From Belliella calami (lineage in GTDB: Bacteria; Bacteroidota; Bacteroidia; Cytophagales; Cyclobacteriaceae), in assembly GCF_022549695.1 (NCBI RefSeq), contig NZ_JAKZGS010000004.1:109756-173755 (forward strand): 64,000 nt of DNA, read 5' to 3'. Below, piece by piece: positions 18,462 through 28,467 of this stretch (positions are counted from its first letter, which is position 1; the number at the start of each line of letters is the position of its first letter). A model generated the notes under the pieces. It was not told the origin of the DNA. It was given only the letters and a program-made list of their open reading frames with translations, and searched no databases. The translations under genes were made by a program, and so were the position numbers.

Positions 18462-19343
18462 TTAAACTATACTAAGGTTATCTATCAATCGTATTTCTCC
18501 TATGAAAGCAGCAGTACAGATTGAGATGTTAAGTTGGTATTTGATGGTACTTAGTTTCTCTAAAGTATCCGTATTCACCAATTCGAAATATTCCAATCTC
18601 GCTTTCGGTTCATCATAGAATCTTTTGGCAACCTTTTCCCTGATCTCAAACCAATCCCCACCTTGTAAAAGTTCAGTTTTGGCAAAAAACATACAGTTGT
18701 AGAGAATAGTAGCGGTCAATCTTTCTTCGGGATTGAGTCTTACATTTCGGGATGACATTGCCAATCCGTCTGACTCTCGAATGGTCGGGACTACTACGAT
18801 TTCCACATCAAAGGAAAGATCATTTACTAGCCGCTTTATGATGGCAACTTGCTGCAAATCCTTCTGTCCGAAGTAAGATTTATCAGGTTTAACAATGTTT
18901 AACAATTTAGATACGACCACTCCAACACCATTAAAATGACCCGGTCGGAAGCTTCCTTCCAATGTTTTGTCTAAGTTCCCAAAGTCCATTTTTAGGAGTG
19001 ATTCGCCAGTGTACATTTCAGTTACACTCGGCAAAAAAATAAAATCTACCCCTTTTTCTTCAAGTAGTTTGAGATCTTCATCTATGGAAATAGGATATTT
19101 TTCGTAGTCTTCTTTGTTGTTGAACTGCGTGGGATTTACGAAAATGGAGACTATTACACTGTCAGAAGATAATTTTGCATTTTCAACTAAAGACAAATGA
19201 CCTTTGTGTAATGCACCCATAGTAGGTACAAAACCTATTGTTTTTTGACTATTTCTAAGAATCTGTAAAGCTGATTTTACAGCTTGTTTTGTCCTGAGGA
19301 TTGTCACATTGATGGGATTTTGGAAAATGTAAAATAGCCGCAA
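18462..19343 (-). CDS. panC: Pantoate--beta-alanine ligase
   Basis: This ATP-dependent ligase joins pantoate to the beta-alanine made by PanD. In the 293-residue reading the [10 protein letters not shown] signature starts at residue 40, with H46 and H49. Other motifs are V-N-P-T-Q-F-N, Y-F-G-Q-K-D and S-S-R-N. Family members usually have P-T-M-G near residue 28, which points to the GTG at 19307-19305 as the true start (281 residues); the ATG at 19343 is the alternative. It heads the panC-panD-flippase-metallopeptidase operon. Confidence 0.96.
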   Translation of the reverse strand: MRLFYIFQNPINVTILRTKQAVKSALQILRNSQKTIGFVPTMGALHKGHLSLVENAKLSSDSVIVSIFVNPTQFNNKEDYEKYPISIDEDLKLLEEKGVDFIFLPSVTEMYTGESLLKMDFGNLDKTLEGSFRPGHFNGVGVVVSKLLNIVKPDKSYFGQKDLQQVAIIKRLVNDLSFDVEIVVVPTIRESDGLAMSSRNVRLNPEERLTATILYNCMFFAKTELLQGGDWFEIREKVAKRFYDEPKARLEYFELVNTDTLEKLSTIKYQLNISICTAAFIGEIRLIDNLSIV

Positions 19344-19391
19344 AGCTATGTTATTCTTGATAAAAACAATGGATTTGAAGGATTTTTTTTG

Positions 19392-19399
19392 TAAGTTTG
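19392..19399 (+). promoter_or_regulatory. Bacteroidota-type -7 box upstream of the glycogen-synthase-like gene
   Basis: TAAGTTTG fits the phylum consensus TAnnTTTG and lies 37 bases before the start codon. A matching -33 TTG at the usual distance is not clear, so this rests on the -7 box alone. Confidence 0.4.
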
Positions 19400-19436
19400 T
19401 AGTCCCGTATTATCCCTCAACAAAAAAAAACAAGAT

Positions 19437-20249
19437 ATGTCTAAACTTCGTATTCTCTACGTAGCCAGCGAAATCAATCCTTTCCTCCAAACTTCTGAAG
19501 TTGCCAACTTTGTAAGAGCTCTGCCTCAGGCAATGCAGGAGAAAGGTATGGAAATACGAATTCTTGTTCCTAGATTTGGTCTAATAAACGAAAGAAAGAA
19601 CAGGTTACACGAGGTAGTGAGACTTTCTGGAATCAACATAGCAGTTGGTGAGGAAGAAAAACCTTTGATTATTAAAGTAGCATCTATACCCAATGCAAAG
19701 CTTCAAGTTTATTTTATAGACAATGAAGACTATTTCCAAAGGAAGAGCGTTTTCCACGATAAGCAGGAAAAGTTCTATGAAGACAATGACGAAAGAGCCA
19801 TTTTCTTCTGTAAAGGTGTGATTGAAACAGTAAAAAAACTAGGTTGGGCTCCTGACGTAGTGCATTGTAACGACTGGATGACCAGCTTGATACCAATGTA
19901 TTTGAAGACCACCTACAAAAACGAACCGTTATTTAAGGATACAAAATCCGTATTTGCTATTTATAATACAGGATTTAGCCATAAATTTGGCGACGATTTG
20001 TTTGAGAAAGTGAAAATGGTAGATATTGATGATGCCATTTTAGCTCCTTTGAAATCTAAAGACTATGAAGGTTTCCTTAAAATAGGAATGGAATATGCCG
20101 ACGTAGTCATCAAGAACGAAGACATCTCAGATAAATTAACACAATTAATTGAGGAGTGCTCTAAAGACAAGAAGTGTGAGATTAACAGCGACGAAGAAGA
20201 ACAACTTTTTGAAAGTTATTACAACATCTATAATGACCTCGCCAGCTAA
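19437..20249 (+). CDS. Glycogen/starch synthase N-terminal (GT5) domain protein, half length
   Basis: A 270-residue protein that matches only the N-terminal Rossmann domain of glycogen synthase (GT5 enzymes have about 480 residues). It starts R-I-L-Y-V-A-S-E-I-N-P-F, and H-C-N-D-W-M-T at about residues 142-148 matches the family block H-x-H-D-W. The ADP-glucose binding motif K-x-G-G after the first strand is replaced here by Q-T-S-E (residues 18-21), and the whole C-terminal nucleotide domain is missing. It is therefore probably not a synthase. It overlaps the following DUF4270 lipoprotein gene by 17 bases, suggesting a coupled pair. Confidence 0.8.
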   Translation: MSKLRILYVASEINPFLQTSEVANFVRALPQAMQEKGMEIRILVPRFGLINERKNRLHEVVRLSGINIAVGEEEKPLIIKVASIPNAKLQVYFIDNEDYFQRKSVFHDKQEKFYEDNDERAIFFCKGVIETVKKLGWAPDVVHCNDWMTSLIPMYLKTTYKNEPLFKDTKSVFAIYNTGFSHKFGDDLFEKVKMVDIDDAILAPLKSKDYEGFLKIGMEYADVVIKNEDISDKLTQLIEECSKDKKCEINSDEEEQLFESYYNIYNDLAS

Positions 20250-21573
20250 GCTGGTTGGAGGTCTATTGATCACATTATCCATTGCGAGTTCTTGCAGCGA
20301 TCCATCTACTCTAGGGTTAGATTTGGATCCCAACAATAATCAGATAGGGGTTTTCTACACAGAAATACCCCTTTCTGCTTCTATGGTTTTGCTTGACTCT
20401 TTTGAAACTACCAATAGTTTTTCCATGGTAGTCGGGGGTATGACAGATGATTTCTTTGGCAAGACTGAAGGAATCGGCTTTAGCAGACTTGCAATTAGTC
20501 CTACTGCCACCAGACCCTCACAAAACGCAGTGTTAGACTCTGTAAAATTCAATTTCCTGATAGAATCTGTCATTGGAGATGATTTGAGCAGTCCAAAATC
20601 GCTTTCTGTTCATCTATTGAATGAGCCTATCATGGATACCATTTACTTCAATACTGACAGATTAGATTTTGACCCGAATCCCATCGCCCAAGGTAGTTTT
20701 GATTTCTCTGCAAGGCAAGACACTGCTGTTTCCATAGCTATGGAGTCAGGATTTTCTGATTTTATATTTGAAGAATTGAAAAAGGGAGATAATTTCAGAG
20801 ATATCTTCACTTTTAGAAACTTTATTCCCGGAATTGCTTTTCAAGGTGATACAGAGGAAAATGCTTCTACATCTATAAGAATCGGAAACAACACTGGAAT
20901 CGTTGTTTATTTCAAGAATCAAGGAGATACTGTTTCCAGGGGATATGCTATCACTACTGCACAATCTAGACATTTCAATTATGTTAACAGTGATAGATCT
21001 GGTACACCAACGGAAATTATCACGGAAGCTGGAAATGCTTATGAGGTGGGTAACAGAGTTGGTTTAAAATCCAACTTAGGGCTTACAATCAAATTAGACA
21101 CAAGTCCTATCGATGCATTTTTAGATACACTTACAAACGTTACCTTCAACGAAGTGATTTTGGAACTTGGTCCTCTTGCCAGCGAATCAGTTACAAATAG
21201 ACCTCCGCCAAGTATGTTTTTGAACTTCACAGATGATTCAAATAGGCTTTTGGAAAGAAATGGAAGCCGATTAATTGTACAAACTGAAAACCAACCTCAA
21301 TTTATTACAGGAGAAAATGGCAATATTATCCCAGCAGTTGGAAACCCTGGCCGGTTGGGTTTTTCGTCGACCAGCAATCTTTATCGACAGGGATTGACTT
21401 CATATCTAAATGCTATTTACAGGCAAGGACTTCAAAGAAATGATATGTTGCTTTATCCTGCTCCGACAACCCAAGATGGTGCAGATGCATTTAGAAAGTC
21501 TTTTAGGGGATTTACTGTAGATCAAAACAATATTAAATTAAAAATATATTATTCTAAGATTAGGGCTTTCTAG
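20233..21573 (+). CDS. DUF4270 family lipoprotein
   Basis: A 446-residue lipoprotein. A longer frame opens at 20149, but the ATG at 20233 gives a proper signal peptide with a lipobox I-A-S-S-C at about residues 15-19, so that start is preferred. The mature part is beta-rich with D-S-V-K-F-N-F and other strand patterns spaced as in DUF4270 proteins of Bacteroidota. It overlaps the upstream glycogen-synthase-like gene by 17 bases. The function is unknown; a surface or periplasmic role is inferred from the lipobox. Confidence 0.88.
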   Translation: MTSPAKLVGGLLITLSIASSCSDPSTLGLDLDPNNNQIGVFYTEIPLSASMVLLDSFETTNSFSMVVGGMTDDFFGKTEGIGFSRLAISPTATRPSQNAVLDSVKFNFLIESVIGDDLSSPKSLSVHLLNEPIMDTIYFNTDRLDFDPNPIAQGSFDFSARQDTAVSIAMESGFSDFIFEELKKGDNFRDIFTFRNFIPGIAFQGDTEENASTSIRIGNNTGIVVYFKNQGDTVSRGYAITTAQSRHFNYVNSDRSGTPTEIITEAGNAYEVGNRVGLKSNLGLTIKLDTSPIDAFLDTLTNVTFNEVILELGPLASESVTNRPPPSMFLNFTDDSNRLLERNGSRLIVQTENQPQFITGENGNIIPAVGNPGRLGFSSTSNLYRQGLTSYLNAIYRQGLQRNDMLLYPAPTTQDGADAFRKSFRGFTVDQNNIKLKIYYSKIRAF

Positions 21574-21601
21574 TAATTCCTATCTCGAAAATGAATTAAG
21601 T

Positions 21602-21661
21602 AACCCAAGCTTAAATTTGCCTTCAATTAAAGCCGATTGCAGAATTTAAGTTTGGGTTTTT
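21602..21661 (+). terminator. Terminator after the DUF4270 gene
   Basis: A 16-base stem with one G-T pair (21602-21617 with 21643-21658), a 25-base loop and a T run at 21657-21661. The right arm also contains a TAAGTTTG box, so it may overlap a promoter for glmS. Confidence 0.6.
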
Positions 21662-21710
21662 GCAATCTTAGCCTGAAAAGAATTACCTTTAAGCTTTAAA
21701 ATTTTTACTT

Positions 21711-23552
21711 ATGTGTGGAATAGTAGCTTATGTAGGGCAGCAAGAGGCACTGCCAATAATCATCAAAGGACTCAAAAGGCTTGAATATCGAGGATACGAT
21801 AGTGCAGGAGTAGCTTTGATAGATGGAAATGGACTCAATGTCTATAAGAAAAAGGGCAAAGTCTCCGAGTTGGAAAATCACCTGACCAGCCAAGGTGATT
21901 TAGTCTCAAAAATAGGTATCGGCCATACCCGATGGGCCACCCACGGTGAGCCAAATGATGTAAATGCCCACCCGCATTACTCATCAAATGAAGAGTTTGC
22001 AATGATCCACAATGGTATCATTGAAAACTATGATGTTCTCAAAACAGATCTCATGAATAGAGGGTATCAATTTCACAGTGATACAGACTCAGAAGTGTTC
22101 ATGAAGTTTATAGAAGACATTCATAAGAACAATGATTGTAGTCTTGAAGAAGCTGTAAGATTGGCCCTGCACAAAGTAGTGGGTGCTTATGCTATCGTGA
22201 TCATGAATATTGCTGAACCAGATACGCTTATTGCTGCCAGAAAAGGTTCCCCACTGGTGATTGGAGTTGGCGTGGGTGAATATTTCCTGGCTTCCGATGC
22301 CACACCGATTATAGAATATACCAACCAGGTAATCTATTTGGATGATTATGAAATAGCAGTAATCCGAAATAACAACCTTCAGATCAAGACGATTGAAAAT
22401 GTGGAAACCAATCCATATATCAATAAGTTGGAAATGGAACTCGAAGCCATCGAAAAAGGTGGATATGAGCATTTCATGTTGAAAGAAATCAATGAGCAGC
22501 CAAGGTCGATTGCAGACTGTATGCGTGGTAGGCTGGATGCCAAGAATGGCAGGTTGATACTTGGTGGTCTTAGGGATTATATGAACAAGTTTCAAAATGC
22601 AGATAGAATTATCATCACCGCTTGTGGAACATCATGGCATGCAGGTTTGGTGGCGGAATACCTTTTTGAGGAATTTGCGAGAATTCCTGTAGAAGTAGAA
22701 TATGCTTCTGAGTTTAGGTATAGGAATCCAGTGATCAGCGAGAAAGATTTTGTCATTGCGATATCCCAATCAGGAGAGACAGCGGATACACTTGCAGCAA
22801 TAGAATTGGCAAAGTCAAAAGGAGCCACGATTTTTGGGGTTTGTAATGTAGTGGGTTCGTCCATTGCAAGAGCGACACACGCTGGCTGCTATACCCATGC
22901 GGGTCCTGAGATAGGTGTAGCATCGACAAAGGCATTTACAGCTCAGATTTCTGTACTGACGATGATGGCTTTGATGCTTGGGTATCAAAGAGGCACTTTG
23001 ACTGAGAGCAAGTATGTTCAGCTATTGAATGAACTAGAAGGCATACCAGGGAAAGTAGAGAAAGCATTGAAAATGAACAGCAATGTTGAAAAGATAGCTG
23101 AGATTTATAAAGATTCTAGAAACTTCCTTTATTTGGGTAGAGGTTATAACTTCCCTGTAGCACTTGAAGGCGCACTGAAGCTTAAGGAGATTTCCTATAT
23201 CCATGCAGAGGGATATCCTGCGGCGGAAATGAAACATGGCCCTATTGCATTGATTGATGAAGAAATGCCTGTTGTATTCATCGCCACAAAAGATACTTCT
23301 TATGAAAAGGTAGTTTCCAACATTCAAGAAGTAAAAGCCAGAAAAGGAAAAATTATCGCTGTAGTCACCGAAGGAGACACTGTAGTGAGAGGAATGGCAG
23401 ATCACGTTCTGGAGATTCCAGACACAGCAGAGGCTTTTGTTCCATTGCTTTCTGTGATTCCATTGCAGCAATTATCCTATCACATTGCTGTGATGAGGGG
23501 ATGCAACGTGGATCAACCGCGAAACCTTGCCAAGTCAGTGACAGTAGAATAA
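21711..23552 (+). CDS. glmS: Glutamine--fructose-6-phosphate aminotransferase (isomerising)
   Basis: A 613-residue GlmS of full length, making glucosamine-6-phosphate for peptidoglycan and lipopolysaccharide. The glutaminase domain begins with the catalytic C2 (M-C-G-I-V-A-Y-V-G) and has G-H-T-R-W-A-T-H-G near 72-80 and N-G-I-I-E-N-Y near 101-107. Two SIS sugar isomerase domains follow (about 290-420 and 460-600), with S-Q-S-G-E-T-A-D-T in the first. The C-terminus ends in the conserved D-Q-P-R-N-L-A-K-S-V-T-V-E. It stands alone with its own strong terminator. Confidence 0.99.
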   Translation: MCGIVAYVGQQEALPIIIKGLKRLEYRGYDSAGVALIDGNGLNVYKKKGKVSELENHLTSQGDLVSKIGIGHTRWATHGEPNDVNAHPHYSSNEEFAMIHNGIIENYDVLKTDLMNRGYQFHSDTDSEVFMKFIEDIHKNNDCSLEEAVRLALHKVVGAYAIVIMNIAEPDTLIAARKGSPLVIGVGVGEYFLASDATPIIEYTNQVIYLDDYEIAVIRNNNLQIKTIENVETNPYINKLEMELEAIEKGGYEHFMLKEINEQPRSIADCMRGRLDAKNGRLILGGLRDYMNKFQNADRIIITACGTSWHAGLVAEYLFEEFARIPVEVEYASEFRYRNPVISEKDFVIAISQSGETADTLAAIELAKSKGATIFGVCNVVGSSIARATHAGCYTHAGPEIGVASTKAFTAQISVLTMMALMLGYQRGTLTESKYVQLLNELEGIPGKVEKALKMNSNVEKIAEIYKDSRNFLYLGRGYNFPVALEGALKLKEISYIHAEGYPAAEMKHGPIALIDEEMPVVFIATKDTSYEKVVSNIQEVKARKGKIIAVVTEGDTVVRGMADHVLEIPDTAEAFVPLLSVIPLQQLSYHIAVMRGCNVDQPRNLAKSVTVE

Positions 23553-23591
23553 AAACAAGAGAGGCTCCAAATTTGGAGCCTCTCTTGTTTT
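23552..23591 (+). terminator. Terminator of glmS: 40-base perfect palindrome
   Basis: Positions 23552-23571 pair perfectly with 23572-23591 and the foot ends in a T run. The palindrome begins at the last base of the stop codon. It could also stop the convergent minus-strand gene at 23641. Confidence 0.9.
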
Positions 23592-23640
23592 TAGACAAAT
23601 CCTATAACCTCATCTTTATTTATATTGAAGTATCTTATTT

Positions 23641-24144
23641 TTAGGCGATTTTTAATTTCAACTCACCTTTTCTCTTGACAATTTTCAGATCGAAAAAATG
23701 ATTGATAAATGCCTTGCATTGGTTTTCGGACCATTCGGCTCTCGAATCTGTATCGAATAAAACGGTCATTCTTAGCATTGTTTTCACATATTGCTCGTGC
23801 TGACCTAGTTCTCTCACCCACTCAGTCAATTGGTCTGTCCAGTCTTCCTGAAATTTTTCGAAATGGGTCCTTCCATCAAAAAGTAATTCTAGTTGATTTG
23901 ACCCATATTTGTACCTATAGATGCCTGAAAGCTGATAATATATGATTTTCAACCTGTCTTTTGGAAAATCATAAGTGTCCAAAATCTGATTGAAAGTTTT
24001 ATCCATCAGCATCAATGGATTGAAAAGTGCAGTGTATGATCTTTTTAGTTCAAAAACAAGTAATTCCAACATCCTATCTTCCATAGCTGTCTGAGCCTGG
24101 CGTAAAATATAATTTTTATCTAGAGGAAATAGTTTTTGAATCAT
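23641..24144 (-). CDS. Conserved-looking hypothetical protein
   Basis: A 167-residue protein of unknown function. It is predicted to be mainly helical and cytoplasmic, with no signal peptide, membrane span or cysteines. Aromatic and charged residues alternate through the middle (Y-R-Y-K-Y-G near 96-101, F-x-E-D-W-T-D-Q near 118-125). It is convergent with glmS and shares its terminator region. The strong coding bias and length support a real gene. I do not recognise a family. Confidence 0.7.
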   Translation of the reverse strand: MIQKLFPLDKNYILRQAQTAMEDRMLELLVFELKRSYTALFNPLMLMDKTFNQILDTYDFPKDRLKIIYYQLSGIYRYKYGSNQLELLFDGRTHFEKFQEDWTDQLTEWVRELGQHEQYVKTMLRMTVLFDTDSRAEWSENQCKAFINHFFDLKIVKRKGELKLKIA

Positions 24145-24364
24145 TGTACAGTCAAATATTTTGCAAAATACGTCATTCCTATATATTATAATAATTATTG
24201 ACTCAAATATTGAGTTTTAAGTGTCTGTTTATTAAAAAAAGCTAAATACTTAAAAACAAATTTATAATTTATAACTAAATTCTTTGAACACTTTTCTTAA
24301 TAACTGCGTAGTTTATATTATTGCTTTTAATTTATCATATAATTTAATCTAAAATTCCTGTTTT

Positions 24365-24985
24365 ATGAAATTCAAATTCTTATTGCCTGCCTTTTTACTC
24401 TTATGCTCAGTTTCCCAAGCCCAAGAACTAAAAATAGATGCTGGTCTCGGTGTGGGTACATTTATCGATGATTGGTCTTTTGGGCCTGGAAAAGTTCTAG
24501 CAACCACAGCATTTAACTACAGGACAGATACTAGATTTGATTTTAGTGCAGACTTTTTAATTACTGGTCAAATGGGTTTTTCTGATCGTACTCCATTCTT
24601 ATCTTCTCAAAATGCTGATTTCTATGATAACAGCTTAGCCAATTTGACGAATGTCATGCTTTTGGGTCGATACAAATTTGCTATCAAAGATCCACGCCGG
24701 TACTTTTTCCTTGGGGCAGGACCTGGATTGAGCCATGTTTCCCAAAGAGTAGATACAAATGATACACGCCGGGTTTCAAAAAACAATTTTATTGTAGGTA
24801 TAGAAAGTGGGATAGTTCGGAATAACGTTACTTTAGGGATTCGCTGGACAAGTAATATTACAACCCCTGGCTTCCAAGAGGTTAATCAGGTAGATGGTCG
24901 TGAGGTGGTTTATAGCGAAGTTACTTTTATGCCCATCATGTTTTATGCTAAGTATGATATTGTAAGGATTTGGGGGAATAGATAA
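24365..24985 (+). CDS. Outer-membrane beta-barrel protein
   Basis: A 206-residue secreted protein with a cleavable signal peptide (1-19, ending S-Q-A-Q). The mature part alternates hydrophobic and polar residues in about eight strands (for example L-K-I-D-A-G-L-G-V-G-T-F, Y-F-F-L-G-A-G-P-G-L, V-T-L-G-I-R-W-T), as in small OmpA/OmpX-like barrels. The C-terminus ends in a strand rather than a sorting domain. The specific function is unknown. It is monocistronic, preceded by a very AT-rich 220-base spacer. Confidence 0.75.
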   Translation: MKFKFLLPAFLLLCSVSQAQELKIDAGLGVGTFIDDWSFGPGKVLATTAFNYRTDTRFDFSADFLITGQMGFSDRTPFLSSQNADFYDNSLANLTNVMLLGRYKFAIKDPRRYFFLGAGPGLSHVSQRVDTNDTRRVSKNNFIVGIESGIVRNNVTLGIRWTSNITTPGFQEVNQVDGREVVYSEVTFMPIMFYAKYDIVRIWGNR

Positions 24986-24988
24986 TTA

Positions 24989-25240
24989 ACTTATCGGTGA
25001 ATGGTGATTAGTTGATTGGGTTATCGGTGGAATGTGTTTTCTAAATCATTTCTTCTAAACCTCTAACCCCCTAACCATTAATCAAGAGATAGTTATCGAT
25101 GAATGGGGATTAGTTGATTGGGTTATCGGTGGAACGGTTTTTCCAACGCTAATCCCCTAACCATTATCTAATCGAGAGATAGTTATTGAGGGAAATGGGG
25201 TTCGTTGATAGGTAATCGGTGTAAAGGTGTTTTCTAACTC
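24989..25240. repeat. Degenerate tandem repeat, about 90-100 bases per unit
   Basis: Three copies begin near 24989, 25091 and 25181. The first two share a 38-base core with only a few changes (reading GATTAGTTGATTGGGTTATC in part) and end in the same CTAACC and GAGAGAT blocks; the third is more diverged. The rest of the 25241-25536 spacer holds nothing I can identify. No open reading frame spans the repeat. Confidence 0.65.
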
Positions 25241-25536
25241 CTTTATTATAAATTTATAATCTTCAATCAGTTGTGGTCTGATGACTGCCTACTGTTATCA
25301 ATTATTCGCATGATTATAAGTGATATATTCACCTACTAGTATCATTGTAGATAATCATATTTTTTAAATTTACAATCGCTTAATTCTAACTTTTAAACCT
25401 TTAAATCGATTAAGTCTATAACCCTTTAAAGATATTTTTTCATTTACTGGATTTTATTCCTTATTTTTCGAACTAGTTTGAACCACCAAAAAACCATTTG
25501 TCGTCGATTTTGATTCCTCGATAAGTACCACCCACT

Positions 25537-28467
25537 ATGAAAGTTTCTGCTGAGCAACCATTTGAGATTATCTATTCTCTATTTAGTCACGAATATCTGG
25601 GATTACTTTTTGAGTCCTTTGTAATTCAATTGGACGAAAAAGGAAGGCTATCCCTTGCTCATCAAAATATTTCCCATGTCAATGCCAAAGAATTTGCAGA
25701 TGGACTGGATGAAATAGACTATCAGCTTATCAAAATGATGGATGAAATGCAGCAGGATGCAATCACCAAAAAATTGAATACCAAAAAGCTGAAGCCAAAG
25801 GAGTATTTGCGTAAGATTTACGATGAAAAAACAGGCAACAAAGTTTCTCAAGAAATGATTGAAATCAAGTTGGAAGGACTAAGGTCAAGAATACTTGAAA
25901 AAATGAAGGGAAAGAGGCTTTTTGAAATGGCCAATGATGGAAATCCGATTTGGAGGGAGATTTTTATTATGGAGGAACCCGCCTCTGTGCTTTTTCATTT
26001 TAGGCGAAACGAGGAAAACACCCATTATTTTCCAACAATCAAATACCAGGGAGAAAGATTGGAATGGCAATATAGAAACGCTTATTTGATATGTAATGAG
26101 CCAGCTTGGTTGGTGGTTGACAATCATCTTTATCATTTTGCAAAAGGTGAAGACGGTAAAAAGCTGATGCCGTTTCTCAACAAAAAATTTATCGTAATAC
26201 CCAAAAAAGTAGAGCAACAATATTATCAAAAATTTGTCACCCAACTCGTAGCTTCTTTTGACGTGTATGCAAAAGGATTTGACATCAAAGTAGAACGAAG
26301 TCAGCCCGAACCTGTACTTAGTTTGAGCGACTTGCCGGGATCAGCGAAGACCGACCTATTTGGCAATAATAATCAAATACAAGAGGAAGAAAAAATCGTT
26401 TTTGACCTCAAATTCCAATATGGAAATTATGCCTTCCGCTCTGAAGAAAGCGCTTCAAACAATGTAGAGTTAGAGCAGGAAGGGGATAATTATACATTTC
26501 ATAAAGTCATAAGAGATGTAGTTAAGGAAAAATCCTACGGAGATTACTTAAAAAACCTTGGTCTGCCAGTCAAATCCTCAAGATTTGCTTTGGAGAAATC
26601 AAAGGCTTTTGGCTGGATCAATATCCACAAGGACAGCTTGGAAGAGATGGGTATCAAAATCCAACAATCAGCTACTTTCAAAGGCAAGCAGTATTTCATT
26701 GGTCATGCACACATTTCTGTAGAGGTCAATGAAAATATTGACTGGTTTGATGTCAATGCTCTGATCAAATTCGGACCATATAAAATCCCTTTTGCAAAAA
26801 TCCGAAAATTGCTTCTTCAAGGAAAATCCGAATTTGAACTTCCCAATGGTGAAATTGCTGTAATACCTGATTCTTGGTTTGTGAATTATTCTGAAATTTT
26901 CGCATTTCTTGAAGATAATGAAAGTTCTGAAGATCAGACTTTGGTACTCAAGAAGCATCATATAGCACTTGCACAAGAGTTACAAAATAATAACCTGGTT
27001 CAATTGACTATGAGCAGGAAGTTGGAAAAGCTTAGGGATTTTGCGCAAATTGAAGATTATGACTTACCAGATACATTCAATGGCACGTTGAGACCTTATC
27101 AGAAGGCAGGTTACAACTGGCTTAGGTTTTTGAATGAATATAGATTCGGTGGCTGCCTGGCCGATGATATGGGTTTGGGAAAGACTGTGCAGACACTGGC
27201 ACTTTTGGCTCACGAAAAGAAACAAACCGAAGGAACCACTTCATTGTTGGTCATGCCAACTTCCCTGATTTATAACTGGGAGCTTGAAGCCAAAAAGTTT
27301 ACGCCAGGGTTGAAAATATTAACCTACACAGGCACGAACAGAATCAAGGACAGCAGTAGATTTGCCAATTATGATTTGGTATTGACTTCTTATGGAATCA
27401 TTCGGCTAGATCTTGATGTATTGAAATCATTTTACTTCAACTACATCATCCTAGATGAGTCCCAAGCGATCAAAAATCCAGGAAGTATCATTGCCAAATC
27501 CGTAGGAGAGCTCAATTGTAAGCATAAGTTGATCCTCACAGGTACTCCTGTAGAAAATGGAACGATGGATTTGTGGTCTCAAATGAACTTCATCAATACG
27601 GGGCTTTTGGGAAATCAAAGTATGTTCAAAAAACAGTTTTTGCAGCCTATCGAGAAGAAAAATGATATGGATAAAGCCTCAAAACTTCATGCCATGATCA
27701 AACCCTTTATCATGCGAAGGTTGAAAACACAGGTAGCGACGGATTTGCCAGAGAAAGTCATCAATGTGAAGTACTCTTCCATGACTGATGAACAAGAAAA
27801 AGCTTATGAAGAAATCAAGAGCTATTATCGGGATAAGATTGTCAATGAACTTTCTTCACCTGGTGCGAAAAACAAACAGTTTACTTTGCTTAGAGGTCTA
27901 ACACAACTGCGACAAATTGCGAATCATCCGAGATTGACCAATAAGGATTATTTAGGAGATTCAGGTAAACTTGACGATGTGATCCATATGCTTCATTCTA
28001 CAGCAAGTGAGGGTCACAAAGTATTGGTATTTAGTCAGTTTGTGAGACATTTGTCAATAGTCAGGGAATATTTGGACGAAAATCAAATCAAATATGCCTA
28101 TCTCGATGGATCTACCAAGGACAGGCAAGCACAAGTAACGACATTTCAAGAAGATGATAGCGTGAAGATATTCTTGATATCTCTTAAGGCTGGTGGTGTA
28201 GGCTTGAACTTGACCAAAGCTGAATATGTCTTTTTGCTTGACCCATGGTGGAATCCAGCTGTAGAAGCACAGGCAATAGATAGGGCCCATAGGATTGGAC
28301 AGGAGAACAAAGTGATTATTTATAAATTTATCACCAGGAACACCGTGGAGGAAAAAATCATGGCACTCCAAGAGCGAAAGATGGCGCTTGCAGGTGAATT
28401 GATTAGTACTGAAGAGAGCTTTATGAAGAGTCTGAGCAAAGATGATATAGAGGCCTTGTTGGATTGA
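25537..28467 (+). CDS. Snf2/SWI2-family DNA-dependent ATPase
   Basis: A 976-residue SF2 ATPase. A large N-terminal region (1-510) is bacterial-Snf2 specific, without a SWIM zinc finger. The ATPase part has motif I D-D-M-G-L-G-K-T at about 543-550, motif II D-E-S-Q near 639-642, motif III T-G-T-P, and motifs V and VI (G-G-V-G-L-N-L-T, D-R-A-H-R-I-G-Q) between 887 and 925. The D-E-S-Q box is normal for this family. Such proteins translocate on DNA; bacterial members can aid RNA polymerase recycling or repair. It is a stand-alone gene and not next to defence genes. Confidence 0.93.
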   Translation: MKVSAEQPFEIIYSLFSHEYLGLLFESFVIQLDEKGRLSLAHQNISHVNAKEFADGLDEIDYQLIKMMDEMQQDAITKKLNTKKLKPKEYLRKIYDEKTGNKVSQEMIEIKLEGLRSRILEKMKGKRLFEMANDGNPIWREIFIMEEPASVLFHFRRNEENTHYFPTIKYQGERLEWQYRNAYLICNEPAWLVVDNHLYHFAKGEDGKKLMPFLNKKFIVIPKKVEQQYYQKFVTQLVASFDVYAKGFDIKVERSQPEPVLSLSDLPGSAKTDLFGNNNQIQEEEKIVFDLKFQYGNYAFRSEESASNNVELEQEGDNYTFHKVIRDVVKEKSYGDYLKNLGLPVKSSRFALEKSKAFGWINIHKDSLEEMGIKIQQSATFKGKQYFIGHAHISVEVNENIDWFDVNALIKFGPYKIPFAKIRKLLLQGKSEFELPNGEIAVIPDSWFVNYSEIFAFLEDNESSEDQTLVLKKHHIALAQELQNNNLVQLTMSRKLEKLRDFAQIEDYDLPDTFNGTLRPYQKAGYNWLRFLNEYRFGGCLADDMGLGKTVQTLALLAHEKKQTEGTTSLLVMPTSLIYNWELEAKKFTPGLKILTYTGTNRIKDSSRFANYDLVLTSYGIIRLDLDVLKSFYFNYIILDESQAIKNPGSIIAKSVGELNCKHKLILTGTPVENGTMDLWSQMNFINTGLLGNQSMFKKQFLQPIEKKNDMDKASKLHAMIKPFIMRRLKTQVATDLPEKVINVKYSSMTDEQEKAYEEIKSYYRDKIVNELSSPGAKNKQFTLLRGLTQLRQIANHPRLTNKDYLGDSGKLDDVIHMLHSTASEGHKVLVFSQFVRHLSIVREYLDENQIKYAYLDGSTKDRQAQVTTFQEDDSVKIFLISLKAGGVGLNLTKAEYVFLLDPWWNPAVEAQAIDRAHRIGQENKVIIYKFITRNTVEEKIMALQERKMALAGELISTEESFMKSLSKDDIEALLD

